A DNA stretch of 63,080 nucleotides from Methylotenera sp. (lineage in GTDB: Bacteria; Pseudomonadota; Gammaproteobacteria; Burkholderiales; Methylophilaceae): the NCBI RefSeq assembly GCF_029945535.1, contig NZ_JAQSCU010000001.1, positions 1 to 63,080 on the forward strand. The letters run 5' to 3'. Position numbers and translations under genes: made by a program. Under the pieces are notes generated by a model. It had not been told where the DNA came from and made no database searches. It saw nothing but the letters and a program-made list of their open reading frames with translations. Positions 36,383 through 45,862 of this stretch are shown one piece after another (position 1 is the first letter of the stretch; each line of letters begins with the position of its first letter).

Positions 36383-37153
36383 ATGCGGCGTAACCTAGTA
36401 GTAGGCAATTGGAAGATGCATGGCGATATCCATAGCAATGAAATTCTACTCAACACACTGATTACTGGATTAAGTGATTACAAAAGTGCTGATTATGTCG
36501 TTTGTGTTCCAAACCCATACTTACACCAAACAAGGTCATTACTAGAAAACACTGGTATTGCATGGGGTGGACAAAACGTTAACCAGTTCGAAGAAGGCGC
36601 ATTTACTGGCGCCGTTTCCCCGCACATGCTCACAGATCTTGGCTGTACTTACGTGTTGCTAGGGCACTCGGAAAGACGCGTGTTGTTTCATGAAACCAAT
36701 CTATCCGCCGCCGCTAGATTTGATGCCTCGATTAAAGCTAATCTAACTCCAATTTTATGTGTAGGGGAAACCTTAGCTGAACATGATGCAGGGCTGACAG
36801 AAGTCATTGTCGCAAGCCAAATGGATGCCGTAATGGCAACCCTTAATGATGAAAATTTTGCCAAGGCGATGGAACTGAATATGGTGTTTGCTTATGAGCC
36901 TGTGTGGGCGGTTGGTACAGGCAAAACTGCAACACCAGAACAAGCGCAAGAAGTACATCAATTTATAAGGCAACGCATCGCTAGACGTAATGCTGAAGCA
37001 GCTTCAAAAGTCCGTATTATTTACGGCGGCAGTGTGAAAGCTCAAAATGCTGCTAAATTATTCAGCATGCCAGATGTTGATGGCGGCTTGGTTGGCGGCG
37101 CATCATTGAATGCAGAAGAGTTTATCGCTATTTGCAAAGCAGCTAACGCTTAG
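36383..37153 (+). CDS. tpiA: Triosephosphate isomerase
   Basis: The 256-residue TIM barrel has catalytic Lys11 in GNWKMHG, the catalytic His in LLGHSERR, the catalytic Glu in AYEPVWAVGTGKTA and the phosphate loops IIYGGSVK and GLVGGASL. It interconverts dihydroxyacetone phosphate and glyceraldehyde-3-phosphate. It lies 66 bp after fba, probably co-transcribed. Confidence 0.96.
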   Translation: MRRNLVVGNWKMHGDIHSNEILLNTLITGLSDYKSADYVVCVPNPYLHQTRSLLENTGIAWGGQNVNQFEEGAFTGAVSPHMLTDLGCTYVLLGHSERRVLFHETNLSAAARFDASIKANLTPILCVGETLAEHDAGLTEVIVASQMDAVMATLNDENFAKAMELNMVFAYEPVWAVGTGKTATPEQAQEVHQFIRQRIARRNAEAASKVRIIYGGSVKAQNAAKLFSMPDVDGGLVGGASLNAEEFIAICKAANA

Positions 37154-37170
37154 ATTAGTGCAGAGAGGTC

Positions 37171-37755
37171 CTACAGCTTTGTTGCACGTAAAACATCTTT
37201 TGCAGCATTAAACCAGCTTTTTATATAAGCATCTCCCAAGAGAGATTTATCACTTTCAACTTGCTCGATAAACCATCGAATCATGCCATCCCAATCGGCA
37301 AATTTACCTGCAGGCATTAAAGTCCATCCCAATTGCTCAAGTGTCCAGTGTGATTTAATGCTGTTTGTTAGCATGGAACAACATACCCAGTTTTCCACTT
37401 CATCTATACCGTTTAGCGCTACAGCCTGAATATGGTCGATGGTAGGAAATATCTCCCAATAAGCAAAATGGCCAGAATCCATCTTTCCATTTTTATGATA
37501 AGGGAATGCTTTATCTATGCGTTTTGAAATGACTCGTAGTGCAGGAGGGTAAACTAATTTAGTGCCTTTATATCTATCAATAAAACCGTCACGCAAAAAC
37601 ACTCTCGTCATTTCTCTCGGAGTATACGACCTTCCAGATTTAGTAGTCGGGGCAAATGGATAATCTCGGAAAATTACGGCTTCAGCCTGAACCCGCTCAT
37701 TAAGCGAAAGTAACTTGCAAACCTCCTGAATCGTGGCACTTCTGTCGACCTGCAT
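37171..37755 (-). CDS. Hypothetical protein with HNH-nuclease-like motif
   Basis: The 194-residue product is not a protein I can name. Residues 105-134 contain PTIDHIQAV (D107, H108), then ENWVCCSMLTNSIKSHW with N122, N131 and K134. That D-H...N...N..K spacing resembles HNH endonucleases that define their metal site this way. The N-terminal half is basic (RYKGTKLVYPPALRVISKRI). No signal peptide is present. It starts 18 bp after the fbp stop on the same strand, so it may be co-transcribed with fbp, although the functions look unrelated. Confidence 0.6.
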   Translation of the reverse strand: MQVDRSATIQEVCKLLSLNERVQAEAVIFRDYPFAPTTKSGRSYTPREMTRVFLRDGFIDRYKGTKLVYPPALRVISKRIDKAFPYHKNGKMDSGHFAYWEIFPTIDHIQAVALNGIDEVENWVCCSMLTNSIKSHWTLEQLGWTLMPAGKFADWDGMIRWFIEQVESDKSLLGDAYIKSWFNAAKDVLRATKL

Positions 37756-37773
37756 AAATATTGCTAACTAGAG

Positions 37774-38778
37774 CTATTTCCGCTTAGAAGTGACTTGGTG
37801 ATAAGCAGCAATTCTATCTATTTCGCTTTTACAGCCCATCATCACTGGTACGCGCTGATGTATGCCACTAGGCTGCACTTCTAAAATACGCTGTGAGCCA
37901 GTCGTTGAAGCACCACCAGCTTGCTCAACGATAAAACTCATAGGATTAGCTTCATACATTAAACGCAACTTCCCAGACCGTGACTTAGTGTCAGTTGGGT
38001 ACATAAACACACCACCTCGCACTAAGATGCGATGCACTTCTGCCACCATTGAAGCCACCCAGCGCATGTTAAAGTCTTTTTTACGATCGCCCTCTTCGCC
38101 TTGCAAACACTCATCAATATAGCGCTGCACAGGCTCTCGCCAAAAACGGTAGTTCGACATATTGATAGCGAACTCCTGCGTTTCTTTAGCAATCTGCATA
38201 TTGGGATGCGTTAGCAAGAACTCATTAGAATCTGCATCTAACGTGAATCCATTCACGCCATTACCAGTAGTGAACACCAACATAGTAGAGGTGCCATACA
38301 AGGCATAACCAGCGCATATTTGAGCGGTACCCGGCTGCAAATAGTCAGCTAACTCTGGTTTATTACTTGCGCTTTTCAGAATAGAGAAAATAGTACCAAC
38401 CGAAATATTCACATTCACGTTAGACGAGCCATCGAGCGGATCAAACATCAATAGATAATCACCATTTTTTTTGTGCTTATCATCAACGTCAATCACATCA
38501 ACCAACTCTTCAGAAACCATCCCAGCAACGTAGCCACTATGCTGACAAGCTTCAACAAAGATGTCATTAGTAATCACATCCAAGGCTTTTTGCACTTCGC
38601 CCTGCACATTCTCAGAACGCAAGCTACCCATATTGCCAGCTATAGCGCCTTTATCAATGGCAACAGCAATTTTTTTACATACGTCCACCACGTCACTTAA
38701 TATGGCATTAAGCGCAACACTATGTTCGCCTTGCAAATGCTGCTTTAAAAACTCTGAGATCTTGATATGCTTAGTCAC
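37774..38778 (-). CDS. fbp: Fructose-1,6-bisphosphatase class 1
   Basis: The 334-residue enzyme has the metal-binding motif MFDPLDGSSNVNVNISVGTIFSI, the phosphate-binding NMSNYRFWREP, RWVASMVAEVHRILVRGGVFMYP and the C-terminal KLRLMYEANPMSFIVEQAGGAST. It removes the 1-phosphate to give fructose-6-phosphate for gluconeogenesis or the RuMP cycle. It stands with fba and tpiA in a local sugar-phosphate group on opposite strands. Confidence 0.96.
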   Translation of the reverse strand: MTKHIKISEFLKQHLQGEHSVALNAILSDVVDVCKKIAVAIDKGAIAGNMGSLRSENVQGEVQKALDVITNDIFVEACQHSGYVAGMVSEELVDVIDVDDKHKKNGDYLLMFDPLDGSSNVNVNISVGTIFSILKSASNKPELADYLQPGTAQICAGYALYGTSTMLVFTTGNGVNGFTLDADSNEFLLTHPNMQIAKETQEFAINMSNYRFWREPVQRYIDECLQGEEGDRKKDFNMRWVASMVAEVHRILVRGGVFMYPTDTKSRSGKLRLMYEANPMSFIVEQAGGASTTGSQRILEVQPSGIHQRVPVMMGCKSEIDRIAAYHQVTSKRK

Positions 38779-39110
38779 ACGGCTTCCTATATTTAGACGT
38801 CACATGATGAGTGACGAGTGAGTTTTATTAAGTTAAATCTACTTTGATAATTGTGCCACTTAAACGATTACTCCGCGAGCAAATCATGAAAAGCACACAA
38901 AAAGACCAGTTACATCCTCGATTCAAATAATCCATTACCCTATTAAAATTAAGGCTCACATAAGCAAATGCTGGACAATGACCATCCGCTAAGTTAAAGT
39001 AATGGTAAGTTTTTCCGTAGTTGCTCATATAGTTAGCTTAGCGGTTTATAAAATCACTTTAAACAACTTTTATGATAAAACCAGAGAAAAACCACAATTT
39101 GGGGTCTTGA
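38779..39110. other. Intergenic region between fbp and mlaA
   Basis: This 332-bp divergent gap should hold both promoters. An inverted repeat CGTCAC / GTGACG (38798-38803 with 38811-38816, 7-bp spacer) lies 20 bp upstream of the fbp start and could be an operator. I see no convincing gene here. A 66-codon minus-strand frame at 38828-39028 lacks a ribosome site. Confidence 0.4.
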
Positions 39111-39905
39111 ATGCGTATTAAAACAATAAAAAATTATAAAACTATTATCCTTGCCACTTGTGTGCTCACACTTGCAGCGCTATCGGGCTGCGCTACACAA
39201 AGCAATAAAGATCCGCTTGAAGGATTTAATCGTGGCGTGTACAAATTTAACGATGTCGCCGACAAAGCAGTCATTAAACCGGTAGCTATTGCTTATAAAA
39301 CCATCACGCCTACGCCGATTCGTACAGGATTTAATAACTTTTTTAGCAACCTAGGCTCACTCACCACCGTTTTAAATGACTTATTACAGCTTAAACTTGC
39401 TAATGCATTTACAGATGCGGGTCGTTTTGTCATCAATAGCACGTTTGGTATTGCTGGATTTATTGATGTAGCAGGTAAAGATAATATACGAAATCATAAA
39501 GAGGATTTTGGTCAAACTCTTGGTTACTGGGGTGTGGGTAACGGTGCTTACTTGGTTTTACCACTATTAGGGCCATCAAGCTTGCGTGATACGACTGGTT
39601 TGGTATTCGACACATTTACTACCGATCCGATCACCTATCCTCGTAACATTGGTCAGATTAGATTAAGCAACCAATTACGTGCTGCGCAATTTTTGGATAA
39701 ACGCACTGAGTTACTGACTGCATCTGACTTGGTTGATGAGGCATCGCTAGATCCATATGCATTTACACGTGATGCTTATTTGCAAAAACGTGCGAGCTTG
39801 GTTCAAGATGGTTTAGTGCCTGAAGAATTAATCAAAGATGACTTTGAAGACGTTGATACAGAAACTGCGATAGACCCTGTGAAAGCAGATACTCCAGCTC
39901 AATAG
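39111..39905 (+). CDS. mlaA: MlaA-family (VacJ) outer-membrane lipoprotein
   Basis: The 264-residue lipoprotein has the lipobox LSGC near residue 27. It has the MlaA blocks DPLEGFNRGVYKFNDVADKAVIKPVA, LNDLLQLKLANAFTDAGRFVINSTFGIAGFIDVA and GYWGVGNGAYLVLPLLGPSSLRDTTGLV. MlaA removes phospholipids from the outer leaflet of the outer membrane and passes them to the Mla ABC system. No mlaBCDEF genes are next to it. The acidic C-terminal tail (DDFEDVDTET) is variable in the family. A strong terminator follows. Confidence 0.94.
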   Translation: MRIKTIKNYKTIILATCVLTLAALSGCATQSNKDPLEGFNRGVYKFNDVADKAVIKPVAIAYKTITPTPIRTGFNNFFSNLGSLTTVLNDLLQLKLANAFTDAGRFVINSTFGIAGFIDVAGKDNIRNHKEDFGQTLGYWGVGNGAYLVLPLLGPSSLRDTTGLVFDTFTTDPITYPRNIGQIRLSNQLRAAQFLDKRTELLTASDLVDEASLDPYAFTRDAYLQKRASLVQDGLVPEELIKDDFEDVDTETAIDPVKADTPAQ

Positions 39906-39920
39906 ACTGTAAAAAGTAAT

Positions 39921-39950
39921 AAAAAAAGCTCCATTACTGGAGCTTTTTTT
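39921..39950. terminator. Bidirectional terminator between mlaA and pmbA
   Basis: A stem AAAAAAAGCTCC / GGAGCTTTTTTT with a 6-nt loop serves the convergent mlaA and pmbA genes. Confidence 0.88.
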
Positions 39951-39966
39951 ATTCAGCGTCACTAGT

Positions 39967-41307
39967 TTACTCGCTGGCTACTGTCATACGCTCTATTAAA
40001 ATAGAACCCACTTGTTTTGAACCTTGTATACAAACATCATTGCCAATCGCAATGATCATTTTTAGCATTTCGGCCATATTGCTGGCAATGGTGATTTCTT
40101 CTACAGCATGAACAATCACACCATTCTCAACCCAAAAACCAGCAGCACCACGTGAATAGTCGCCAGTAACCATATTCATGCCGCTACCTAGCAGCTCCGT
40201 TACCAACAAGCCCGTTCCCATTTGCTTTAGCAGGCCCGCGAAGTCTTGCGCGCCAGATTGCACAATTAAATTGTGGTTTCCCCCTGCGTTACCAGTAGTT
40301 TGCATACCCAACTTACGTGCCGAATAACTGCCCATCACATAACCTTGCAATACACCGTCTTTTACTAATTGTCGCGAGTGTGTTGCCACGCCTTCGCTAT
40401 CAAACGGGCTACTTGCCAACCCTTTTTTGAGGTGTGGTTCTTCATAGATATTAAGTAGCGGTGAGGCGACTTGCTTATCTAAGCTATCCAATAAGAATGA
40501 AGACTTGCGGTATAAATTGCCACCTGAAATTGCATTAATTAAACTAGAGATTAACCCGCTCGCTAATGGCGCTTCAAACATCACTGGCACTTGGCAAGTT
40601 TTGATTTTTTGTGAATTCAATCGCCTAATTGTTCGCTCACCAGCCCTCTTGCCAATAGCTGCGGCTGATTCTAAATCTGCGGCTGCGCGAGCGGTGCTAT
40701 ACCAATAATCGCGCTGCATGTTATCGTCAAACTCTGCAATGACTGAGCAACTCACGCCGTGACGCGAACTTGGATAGCCGCCGGTAAAGCCATGACTGTT
40801 ACTATAGGCAAAGTATCCTGTACTTGTGGAAACACTAGCGCCTTCTGAATTAGTAATACGTGTATCTACACCCAGCGCAGTTGCTTCACATTCTTTTGCA
40901 ATGACTATAGCTTCTTCTACCGAGATATTCCAAGGATGATGCAAGTCTAAATCAAGAACATCTTTCGCCATTAAATTCGCGTCAGCCAAACCACAAAACT
41001 CATCTTTTGCTGTGTATTTAGCAATATTGCAGGCTGCTGCTACCGTATCTTTAATCGCTAACGGGCTTAAATCTGAAGTGCTGGCATGGCCTTTTTGTTG
41101 ACCAAAATATACCGTAACGGACATGCCTTTATCGCGATTGTATTCAATGTTTTCAACTTCGTTCAAGCGCACTGAAACGTTTTGACCTATGCTTAAGCTG
41201 AGCTCAGCTTCCGCCGAGCTTGCGCCTAAATCTTTTGCAACTTTAAGCACATCTCTCGACATTTGCTTAATTTCATCTAAAGAATAACTAAATCCAGAAT
41301 CTGCCAT
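39967..41307 (-). CDS. pmbA: Metalloprotease PmbA (TldE)
   Basis: The product has 446 residues from ATG 41307. TldD/PmbA family blocks are visible: GASSAEAELSLSIGQNVSVRLNEVENIEYNRDKGMSVTVYFG, HGFTGGYPSSRHGVSCSVIAE and the C-terminal GSGMNMVTGDYSRGAAGFWVENG. With TldD it degrades or matures small peptides. The ATG at 41307 has AGAAGAG upstream; the ATG at 41361 would overlap the promoter region of the divergent yjgA and gives an atypical start. Confidence 0.93.
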   Translation of the reverse strand: MADSGFSYSLDEIKQMSRDVLKVAKDLGASSAEAELSLSIGQNVSVRLNEVENIEYNRDKGMSVTVYFGQQKGHASTSDLSPLAIKDTVAAACNIAKYTAKDEFCGLADANLMAKDVLDLDLHHPWNISVEEAIVIAKECEATALGVDTRITNSEGASVSTSTGYFAYSNSHGFTGGYPSSRHGVSCSVIAEFDDNMQRDYWYSTARAAADLESAAAIGKRAGERTIRRLNSQKIKTCQVPVMFEAPLASGLISSLINAISGGNLYRKSSFLLDSLDKQVASPLLNIYEEPHLKKGLASSPFDSEGVATHSRQLVKDGVLQGYVMGSYSARKLGMQTTGNAGGNHNLIVQSGAQDFAGLLKQMGTGLLVTELLGSGMNMVTGDYSRGAAGFWVENGVIVHAVEEITIASNMAEMLKMIIAIGNDVCIQGSKQVGSILIERMTVASE

Positions 41308-41384
41308 AACTCTTCTACTATAAAAATACACACAAAATACTAAAGGAATGTCTATCAACATCTAGACTGTTATAATACCGCACT

Positions 41385-42014
41385 ATGAAACCTCAAATAT
41401 CAGCAAAACCTAAAAAGACCGCTAAAGACCGCGAATTAGACAATGAATTCAACAAGCAAGTTGAATCAGACGTTGACGAGCCTATTAGCAAAACCAAACT
41501 TAAAGCCGAAGCTGACGCGCAGCAAGCGCTTGGCGTTAGGTTATCTGAGTTGCCTAAAGATAAACTGCTTAAGTTAGATTTACCTGATGCAGTAACAACA
41601 GCTGTGCTCGATACTAAAAAAATAACGGCGAATGGCGCCATTAGACGCCATCGCCAATACTTAGGTAGATTGATGCGTGAGCTAGATAACGCGCCAATAC
41701 TTGAACAATTAGCGCGCTGGGATGGTAAACATACGGCCGAAAATGCTTATTTTCATGGCTTAGAGCGCTGGCGTGATCGCATGATTGCTGACAGCAACGT
41801 ACTTTCTGAGTTTATGGCGCTACACCCAAAGACAGATAGCCAGCAATTGCGTACCTTGATTCGCAATGCGCAAAAAGAACTAGAAGCCAATAAGCCGCCT
41901 AAGAGCAGTCGTGAGATTTTCAAATTGCTACGTGAAATCACGCAAGAATCTCAAGGCAATAGCGATGCTGACACTAGCTATACGCCTACCGATGAATTAG
42001 ACAAAGGCAATTAA
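41385..42014 (+). CDS. yjgA: YjgA (DUF615) ribosome-associated protein
   Basis: The 209-residue charged helical protein fits the DUF615 family, with NGAIRRHRQYLGRLMRELD, RWDGKHTAENAYFHGLERWRDRMI and LRTLIRNAQKELEANKPPKSSREIFKLLRE. YjgA associates with late 50S assembly intermediates. It is divergent from pmbA, a linkage found in many Proteobacteria. Confidence 0.93.
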   Translation: MKPQISAKPKKTAKDRELDNEFNKQVESDVDEPISKTKLKAEADAQQALGVRLSELPKDKLLKLDLPDAVTTAVLDTKKITANGAIRRHRQYLGRLMRELDNAPILEQLARWDGKHTAENAYFHGLERWRDRMIADSNVLSEFMALHPKTDSQQLRTLIRNAQKELEANKPPKSSREIFKLLREITQESQGNSDADTSYTPTDELDKGN

Positions 42015-42056
42015 AGTACATTATTTAATGCCTTTGAAATAGCTAAAAAAGTAAAT

Positions 42057-43340
42057 ATGCTAAGCGCGCTCATCATCATTTTTATCGTTACCTATGCAGC
42101 TATCGCGCTTGAACATCCAATTAAAATAAATAAGTCAGCCTCCGCCTTGCTTGGTGCGGGTTTGCTGTGGACTATTTACGCGGTATTCAGCAACAACGAC
42201 TCCCAAGTTAATCATCAACTGAGTGAATCGGTAGCCACTACAGCGCAGATCGTATTCTTCCTGATTGGTGCTATGACAATCGTTGAAGTAATAGATGCTC
42301 ATAATGGATTTGAAGTCATTACATCTCGCATTAAGACTACTAAGTTATCGAGTTTAATGTGGCTTGTTGGTTTTGTGACTTTCTTCTTGAGCGCAATATT
42401 AGACAATTTAACCACCACCATCGTCATGATTTCGCTCATGAAAAAACTCCTAGATAAAAAGGAGGATCGTCTTCTATTTGCATCTATGGTTGTCATCGCA
42501 GCCAACGCTGGGGGAGCGTGGTCTCCTATCGGTGATGTCACTACAACCATGCTTTGGATAGGCGGGCAAATCACCGCCGCCTCTATTATAAAAGGTCTTT
42601 TGCTAGCATCTTTAGTCAACTTGATTGTGCCTCTATCTATCGTGAGCTATTCACTTAGAGGAAAAGCTGTAATATCGCCAGTTAAGCTAGAAAACACTAT
42701 CACTTTGCAATCCAACGAATTCGAGCGCAAGGTAGTATTTTTTATGGGTTTAGGCATATTGGTATTAGTGCCCGCATTTAAAACCTTAACGCATCTACCT
42801 CCGTTTATGGGCATACTATTTGGCTTGGGCTTATTGTGGTTAGTCGGTGATTTATTACACCGAAATAAAGATGATCAAGACAAGCAACACTTATCCCTAG
42901 TCCACGCCCTCATGCGCATAGATATGAGTTCTATCGTTTTCTTTATCGGCATATTACTTGCTGTTGCGACGCTAGAACACAGTCAGATTCTCAGCTCTCT
43001 AGCTACATTCCTAGATCAAACTATTGGTCGTCAGGATGTCATAGTTACTATCATGGGCTTAATTAGTGCCATTGTGGACAACGTTCCCTTAGTGGCAGCC
43101 TCAATTGGAATGTATGACCTTACAACTTATCCGCCAGACAGTTTCTTGTGGGAGTTTGTTGCCTACTGTGCGGGCACTGGCGGTTCAATTTTAATTATAG
43201 GTTCAGCAGCGGGCGTTGCGGCGATGGGCTTAGAAAAAATACAATTTGTTTGGTATCTTAAGAAAATAAGCTGGCTAGCCTTGATTGGCTATTTAGCAGG
43301 CAATACCACTTATATTTTGCAATACAACATCACGCACTAA
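42057..43340 (+). CDS. nhaD: Sodium/proton antiporter NhaD
   Basis: The membrane protein has 427 residues and about 12 helices. Family blocks include ALEHPIKINKSASALLGAG, ILDNLTTTIVMISLMKKLL, ANAGGAWSPIGDVTTTMLWIGGQIT and SAIVDNVPLVAASIGMY. The conserved Asp/Asn/Thr residues in the DNLTT and DNVPL elements are the ion-binding half-helices of the IT superfamily. It exchanges sodium for protons. A 10-bp hairpin begins directly at its stop codon. Confidence 0.93.
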   Translation: MLSALIIIFIVTYAAIALEHPIKINKSASALLGAGLLWTIYAVFSNNDSQVNHQLSESVATTAQIVFFLIGAMTIVEVIDAHNGFEVITSRIKTTKLSSLMWLVGFVTFFLSAILDNLTTTIVMISLMKKLLDKKEDRLLFASMVVIAANAGGAWSPIGDVTTTMLWIGGQITAASIIKGLLLASLVNLIVPLSIVSYSLRGKAVISPVKLENTITLQSNEFERKVVFFMGLGILVLVPAFKTLTHLPPFMGILFGLGLLWLVGDLLHRNKDDQDKQHLSLVHALMRIDMSSIVFFIGILLAVATLEHSQILSSLATFLDQTIGRQDVIVTIMGLISAIVDNVPLVAASIGMYDLTTYPPDSFLWEFVAYCAGTGGSILIIGSAAGVAAMGLEKIQFVWYLKKISWLALIGYLAGNTTYILQYNITH

Positions 43341-43379
43341 ATATCGCTAGATTTATTTGAATCTTAAACCTAGCGATAT
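43341..43379. other. Hairpin between convergent nhaD and PDZ genes
   Basis: A perfect 10-bp stem ATATCGCTAG / CTAGCGATAT (43341-43350 with 43370-43379) encloses a 19-nt loop. No T tract follows on either strand, so it may stabilise 3' ends rather than terminate by itself. Confidence 0.5.
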
Positions 43380-43394
43380 ACATTGAATTTTCTA

Positions 43395-44222
43395 CTATTT
43401 TCGTGAGTTCAGCGCAACCGTAGCTTTAACATCCTCATCACCATGACGGAAAAGAACATCTACAGTTCGACCTTGATAGCGTTTCACCGCTCCAAATAAG
43501 TCATCGGCCTTCTCAAGCGCAACATCACCTATTTTAAGTAAAGTGTCACCGGTGGCAATCTTAGCTTTAGCGGCTGGCGAGTCTTTAATCACGGCTATAA
43601 CCTTTAGGCCAGGTTGCACCACGCCCTCTTCACTTGGGTTAGGCGAAGCTTTCACCAACTTAATGACATGCACGCCAAGTAAAGGCATAGGCAGCTTTGC
43701 CCAATAACTAGCGTAATGAATGGTTCTCTCATTTTTAGCATTCTCTTCATTAACTTCTTTAATCATTTTATCGCCAGTTTCCGTGCCATCCATATTCACC
43801 ATATTGGTGGTTAGCGAGGTAGGTTTATCAAAAACCAAAACGGTATCAGCTTTAATTTTCTTTCCATAAACTCTAGCTAACTCTGCAGGTACTTTTGTAG
43901 AAACAAATTCAGAAGTTCCCATCATGTCATACCCGTTTTCTAGCATACGGGTAGTATCTGCTTCTTGATTTTCACCTATTTCTAAAGTGGTGTCAGGTGA
44001 GGCATCCAGGGATTTAAGTTGGTGATCATTTTGCTCAACATATTTTTCTTCAAACAAATTTGAATTTGCTTTAACCACCTCATAAGCATGTGCTTTGGGT
44101 GCTAATAAAACAGCACCTAAACCTAGAAAACTCAGCAATATCAAACTGCCAGTCACTCGTCTCTGCAACACTAGGGTCCGCGCTTGTCTTTTCTGATTGA
44201 ATTGCTGGTTATTTGGCTGCAT
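43395..44222 (-). CDS. Secreted PDZ-domain protein
   Basis: The 275-residue product has a basic N-terminus and a hydrophobic segment (residues about 26-46, ending AHA), so it is exported or anchored. A PDZ domain occupies roughly residues 175-272 (PMPLLGVHVIKLV; GLKVIAVIKDSPAAKAKIATGDTLLKIGDVAL; GAVKRYQGRTVDVLFRHGDEDVKATVAL). The central part (50-170) is unlike anything I recognise. No protease domain is present, so it may be a scaffold or regulator in the periplasm. Confidence 0.75.
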   Translation of the reverse strand: MQPNNQQFNQKRQARTLVLQRRVTGSLILLSFLGLGAVLLAPKAHAYEVVKANSNLFEEKYVEQNDHQLKSLDASPDTTLEIGENQEADTTRMLENGYDMMGTSEFVSTKVPAELARVYGKKIKADTVLVFDKPTSLTTNMVNMDGTETGDKMIKEVNEENAKNERTIHYASYWAKLPMPLLGVHVIKLVKASPNPSEEGVVQPGLKVIAVIKDSPAAKAKIATGDTLLKIGDVALEKADDLFGAVKRYQGRTVDVLFRHGDEDVKATVALNSRK

Positions 44223-44307
44223 AAAATGTCCTTTACCTTGATAATGTTATGATTAGCTTTTTTAAGCTACTTAACTCTTTTTTAACTACTTAACAACAGA
44301 CAAGCGA

Positions 44308-44889
44308 ATGACAAAAGAATTCATTAAAATTGGTTTAGTTTCAATTAGCGACCGCGCAAGCAGCGGCGTGTATGAAGATTTAGGTCTACCTACACTCAAA
44401 AACTGGCTTGATAGCGCGCTTGCTACGCCTTATCAAATGATTGCACGATTGATTGCCGATGAGCAAGATGAAATTGAATCCACCCTCATTGACTTGGTAG
44501 ATAGTGAAGAGTGTAGTCTGATTTTAACTACAGGCGGCACAGGCCCAGCCTTGCGCGACGTGACACCAGAAGCAACACTCGCTGTTGCTGATAAAGAAAT
44601 GCCGGGATTTGGCGAGCAGATGCGTCAAATTAGTTTAAATTTTGTGCCTACGGCGATACTGTCACGCCAAGTTGCAGTGATTCGTAAGCAGTGTTTAATC
44701 ATCAATTTACCAGGTCAGCCGAAAGCCATCGCACAGACGCTAGAAGGTTTAAAGGATGAAGTGGGCAATACCAAGGTGCATGGTATATTTGCCGCCGTGC
44801 CTTACTGCTTAGACCTGATTGGCGCGCCTTATATTGAAACTAATGAGGTTTTGGTTAAAGCATTTCGACCAAAATCCGCAATAAAATAG
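44308..44889 (+). CDS. mog: Molybdopterin adenylyltransferase
   Basis: The 193-residue MoCF_biosynth-domain protein has LVSISDRASSGVYEDLGLPTL, LILTTGGTGPALRDVTPEATLAVADKEMPGFGEQMR and INLPGQPKAIAQTL. It adenylates molybdopterin before molybdenum insertion. No other moa/moe genes are nearby. An SPFH gene follows. Confidence 0.94.
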   Translation: MTKEFIKIGLVSISDRASSGVYEDLGLPTLKNWLDSALATPYQMIARLIADEQDEIESTLIDLVDSEECSLILTTGGTGPALRDVTPEATLAVADKEMPGFGEQMRQISLNFVPTAILSRQVAVIRKQCLIINLPGQPKAIAQTLEGLKDEVGNTKVHGIFAAVPYCLDLIGAPYIETNEVLVKAFRPKSAIK

Positions 44890-44941
44890 CATCATGACAA
44901 CACCTATCAATAACTTTCTACAAAAAATAAAAGGGAGCAAT

Positions 44942-45841
44942 ATGGAAAACAGTCCTTCAGTACAGTCGTCGATTAAATATATCGTCATAGGTGTCATTGT
45001 GGTGGTGTTGCTCACTTGGTTATGGCCTTTGCGCAGCGTGCCTACAGGTAGTCGTGGCGTTGTCACTGTCGGTGGCGCGATTAAGGGCATTGAAAGCGAA
45101 GGTTTCATGTTAGTTGCCCCTTGGCAAACTTTAAGCATTTTCAATATACGTGCTGAAGAAGCTGCAGTAGAAAACGCTGATGGCAGTACTAGTGACACGC
45201 AACCCGTGCGCGTGAGCCTCACGGTGCGATATAGCATCAAACCAGATAAAGTCGCTGAAGTATTTGAGAAGTATAGCCACGATGGTAATTTACAATCTTA
45301 CGTGCAAACTGCCACGCAAGAAGTGTTTAAAGCGGTGACGGCAAGATATACCGCGCCAGATTTAATCGGTAAACGCTCTTTAGTTTCCAGTGACATTTTA
45401 GATGCGCTGCGCAAAAAATTAGAAGTCTATGGTGCTCAAGTGATTAATGTGGATATGCGCAACTTCTCATTCTCTCAAGACTATATGGCGGCCATTAGCG
45501 CCAAAGTGACACAAGAGCAATTACGTCTTGGCGCAGAGAATAAACTTAAAACCGTTGAGTCCGAACAAAAGCAAAAAGTCGCTATCGCCGAGGCTGAAGC
45601 TAGTGCGCTAAAAGCCCAAGCAGATGGCGAAGCGTATCAAATATTGAAATTAGCCACCGCGCAGGCTGATGCGCTGAAAGTGCAAAATGCTGCTTTAGCA
45701 CAAAATAAAGACGTGCTGGAGTTACGCCGCATTGAGGTAGAGCAAACTAAAGCTGCAAAATGGAATGGCCAATTACCATCCGCAGTTTATGCAAGTGCGC
45801 CAATTCCTTTCTTTAATGCGCCATCCAGTAGCTCTAAATAG
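44942..45841 (+). CDS. SPFH/prohibitin-family membrane protein
   Basis: The protein has 299 residues from ATG 44942, which has AAGGGAG 6-10 nt upstream; an in-frame ATG at 44894 lacks one. One transmembrane helix (about 11-30) is followed by the SPFH domain (PTGSRGVVTVGGAIKGIESEGFMLVAPWQ; QPVRVSLTVRYSIKPDKVAEVFEKY) and a coiled coil rich in Ala and Glu (residues about 205-270). Prohibitin-like proteins form large membrane rings linked to protein quality control and microdomains. Partner and function here are unknown. Confidence 0.88.
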   Translation: MENSPSVQSSIKYIVIGVIVVVLLTWLWPLRSVPTGSRGVVTVGGAIKGIESEGFMLVAPWQTLSIFNIRAEEAAVENADGSTSDTQPVRVSLTVRYSIKPDKVAEVFEKYSHDGNLQSYVQTATQEVFKAVTARYTAPDLIGKRSLVSSDILDALRKKLEVYGAQVINVDMRNFSFSQDYMAAISAKVTQEQLRLGAENKLKTVESEQKQKVAIAEAEASALKAQADGEAYQILKLATAQADALKVQNAALAQNKDVLELRRIEVEQTKAAKWNGQLPSAVYASAPIPFFNAPSSSSK

Positions 45842-45862
45842 TGCCCATAGAATTTAAATTTA

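Noticed and set aside
38828-39028. 66-codon minus-strand frame between fbp and mlaA
   Set aside because: It lacks a ribosome site, lies in a divergent promoter region and resembles no known protein. A real small gene cannot be fully excluded.
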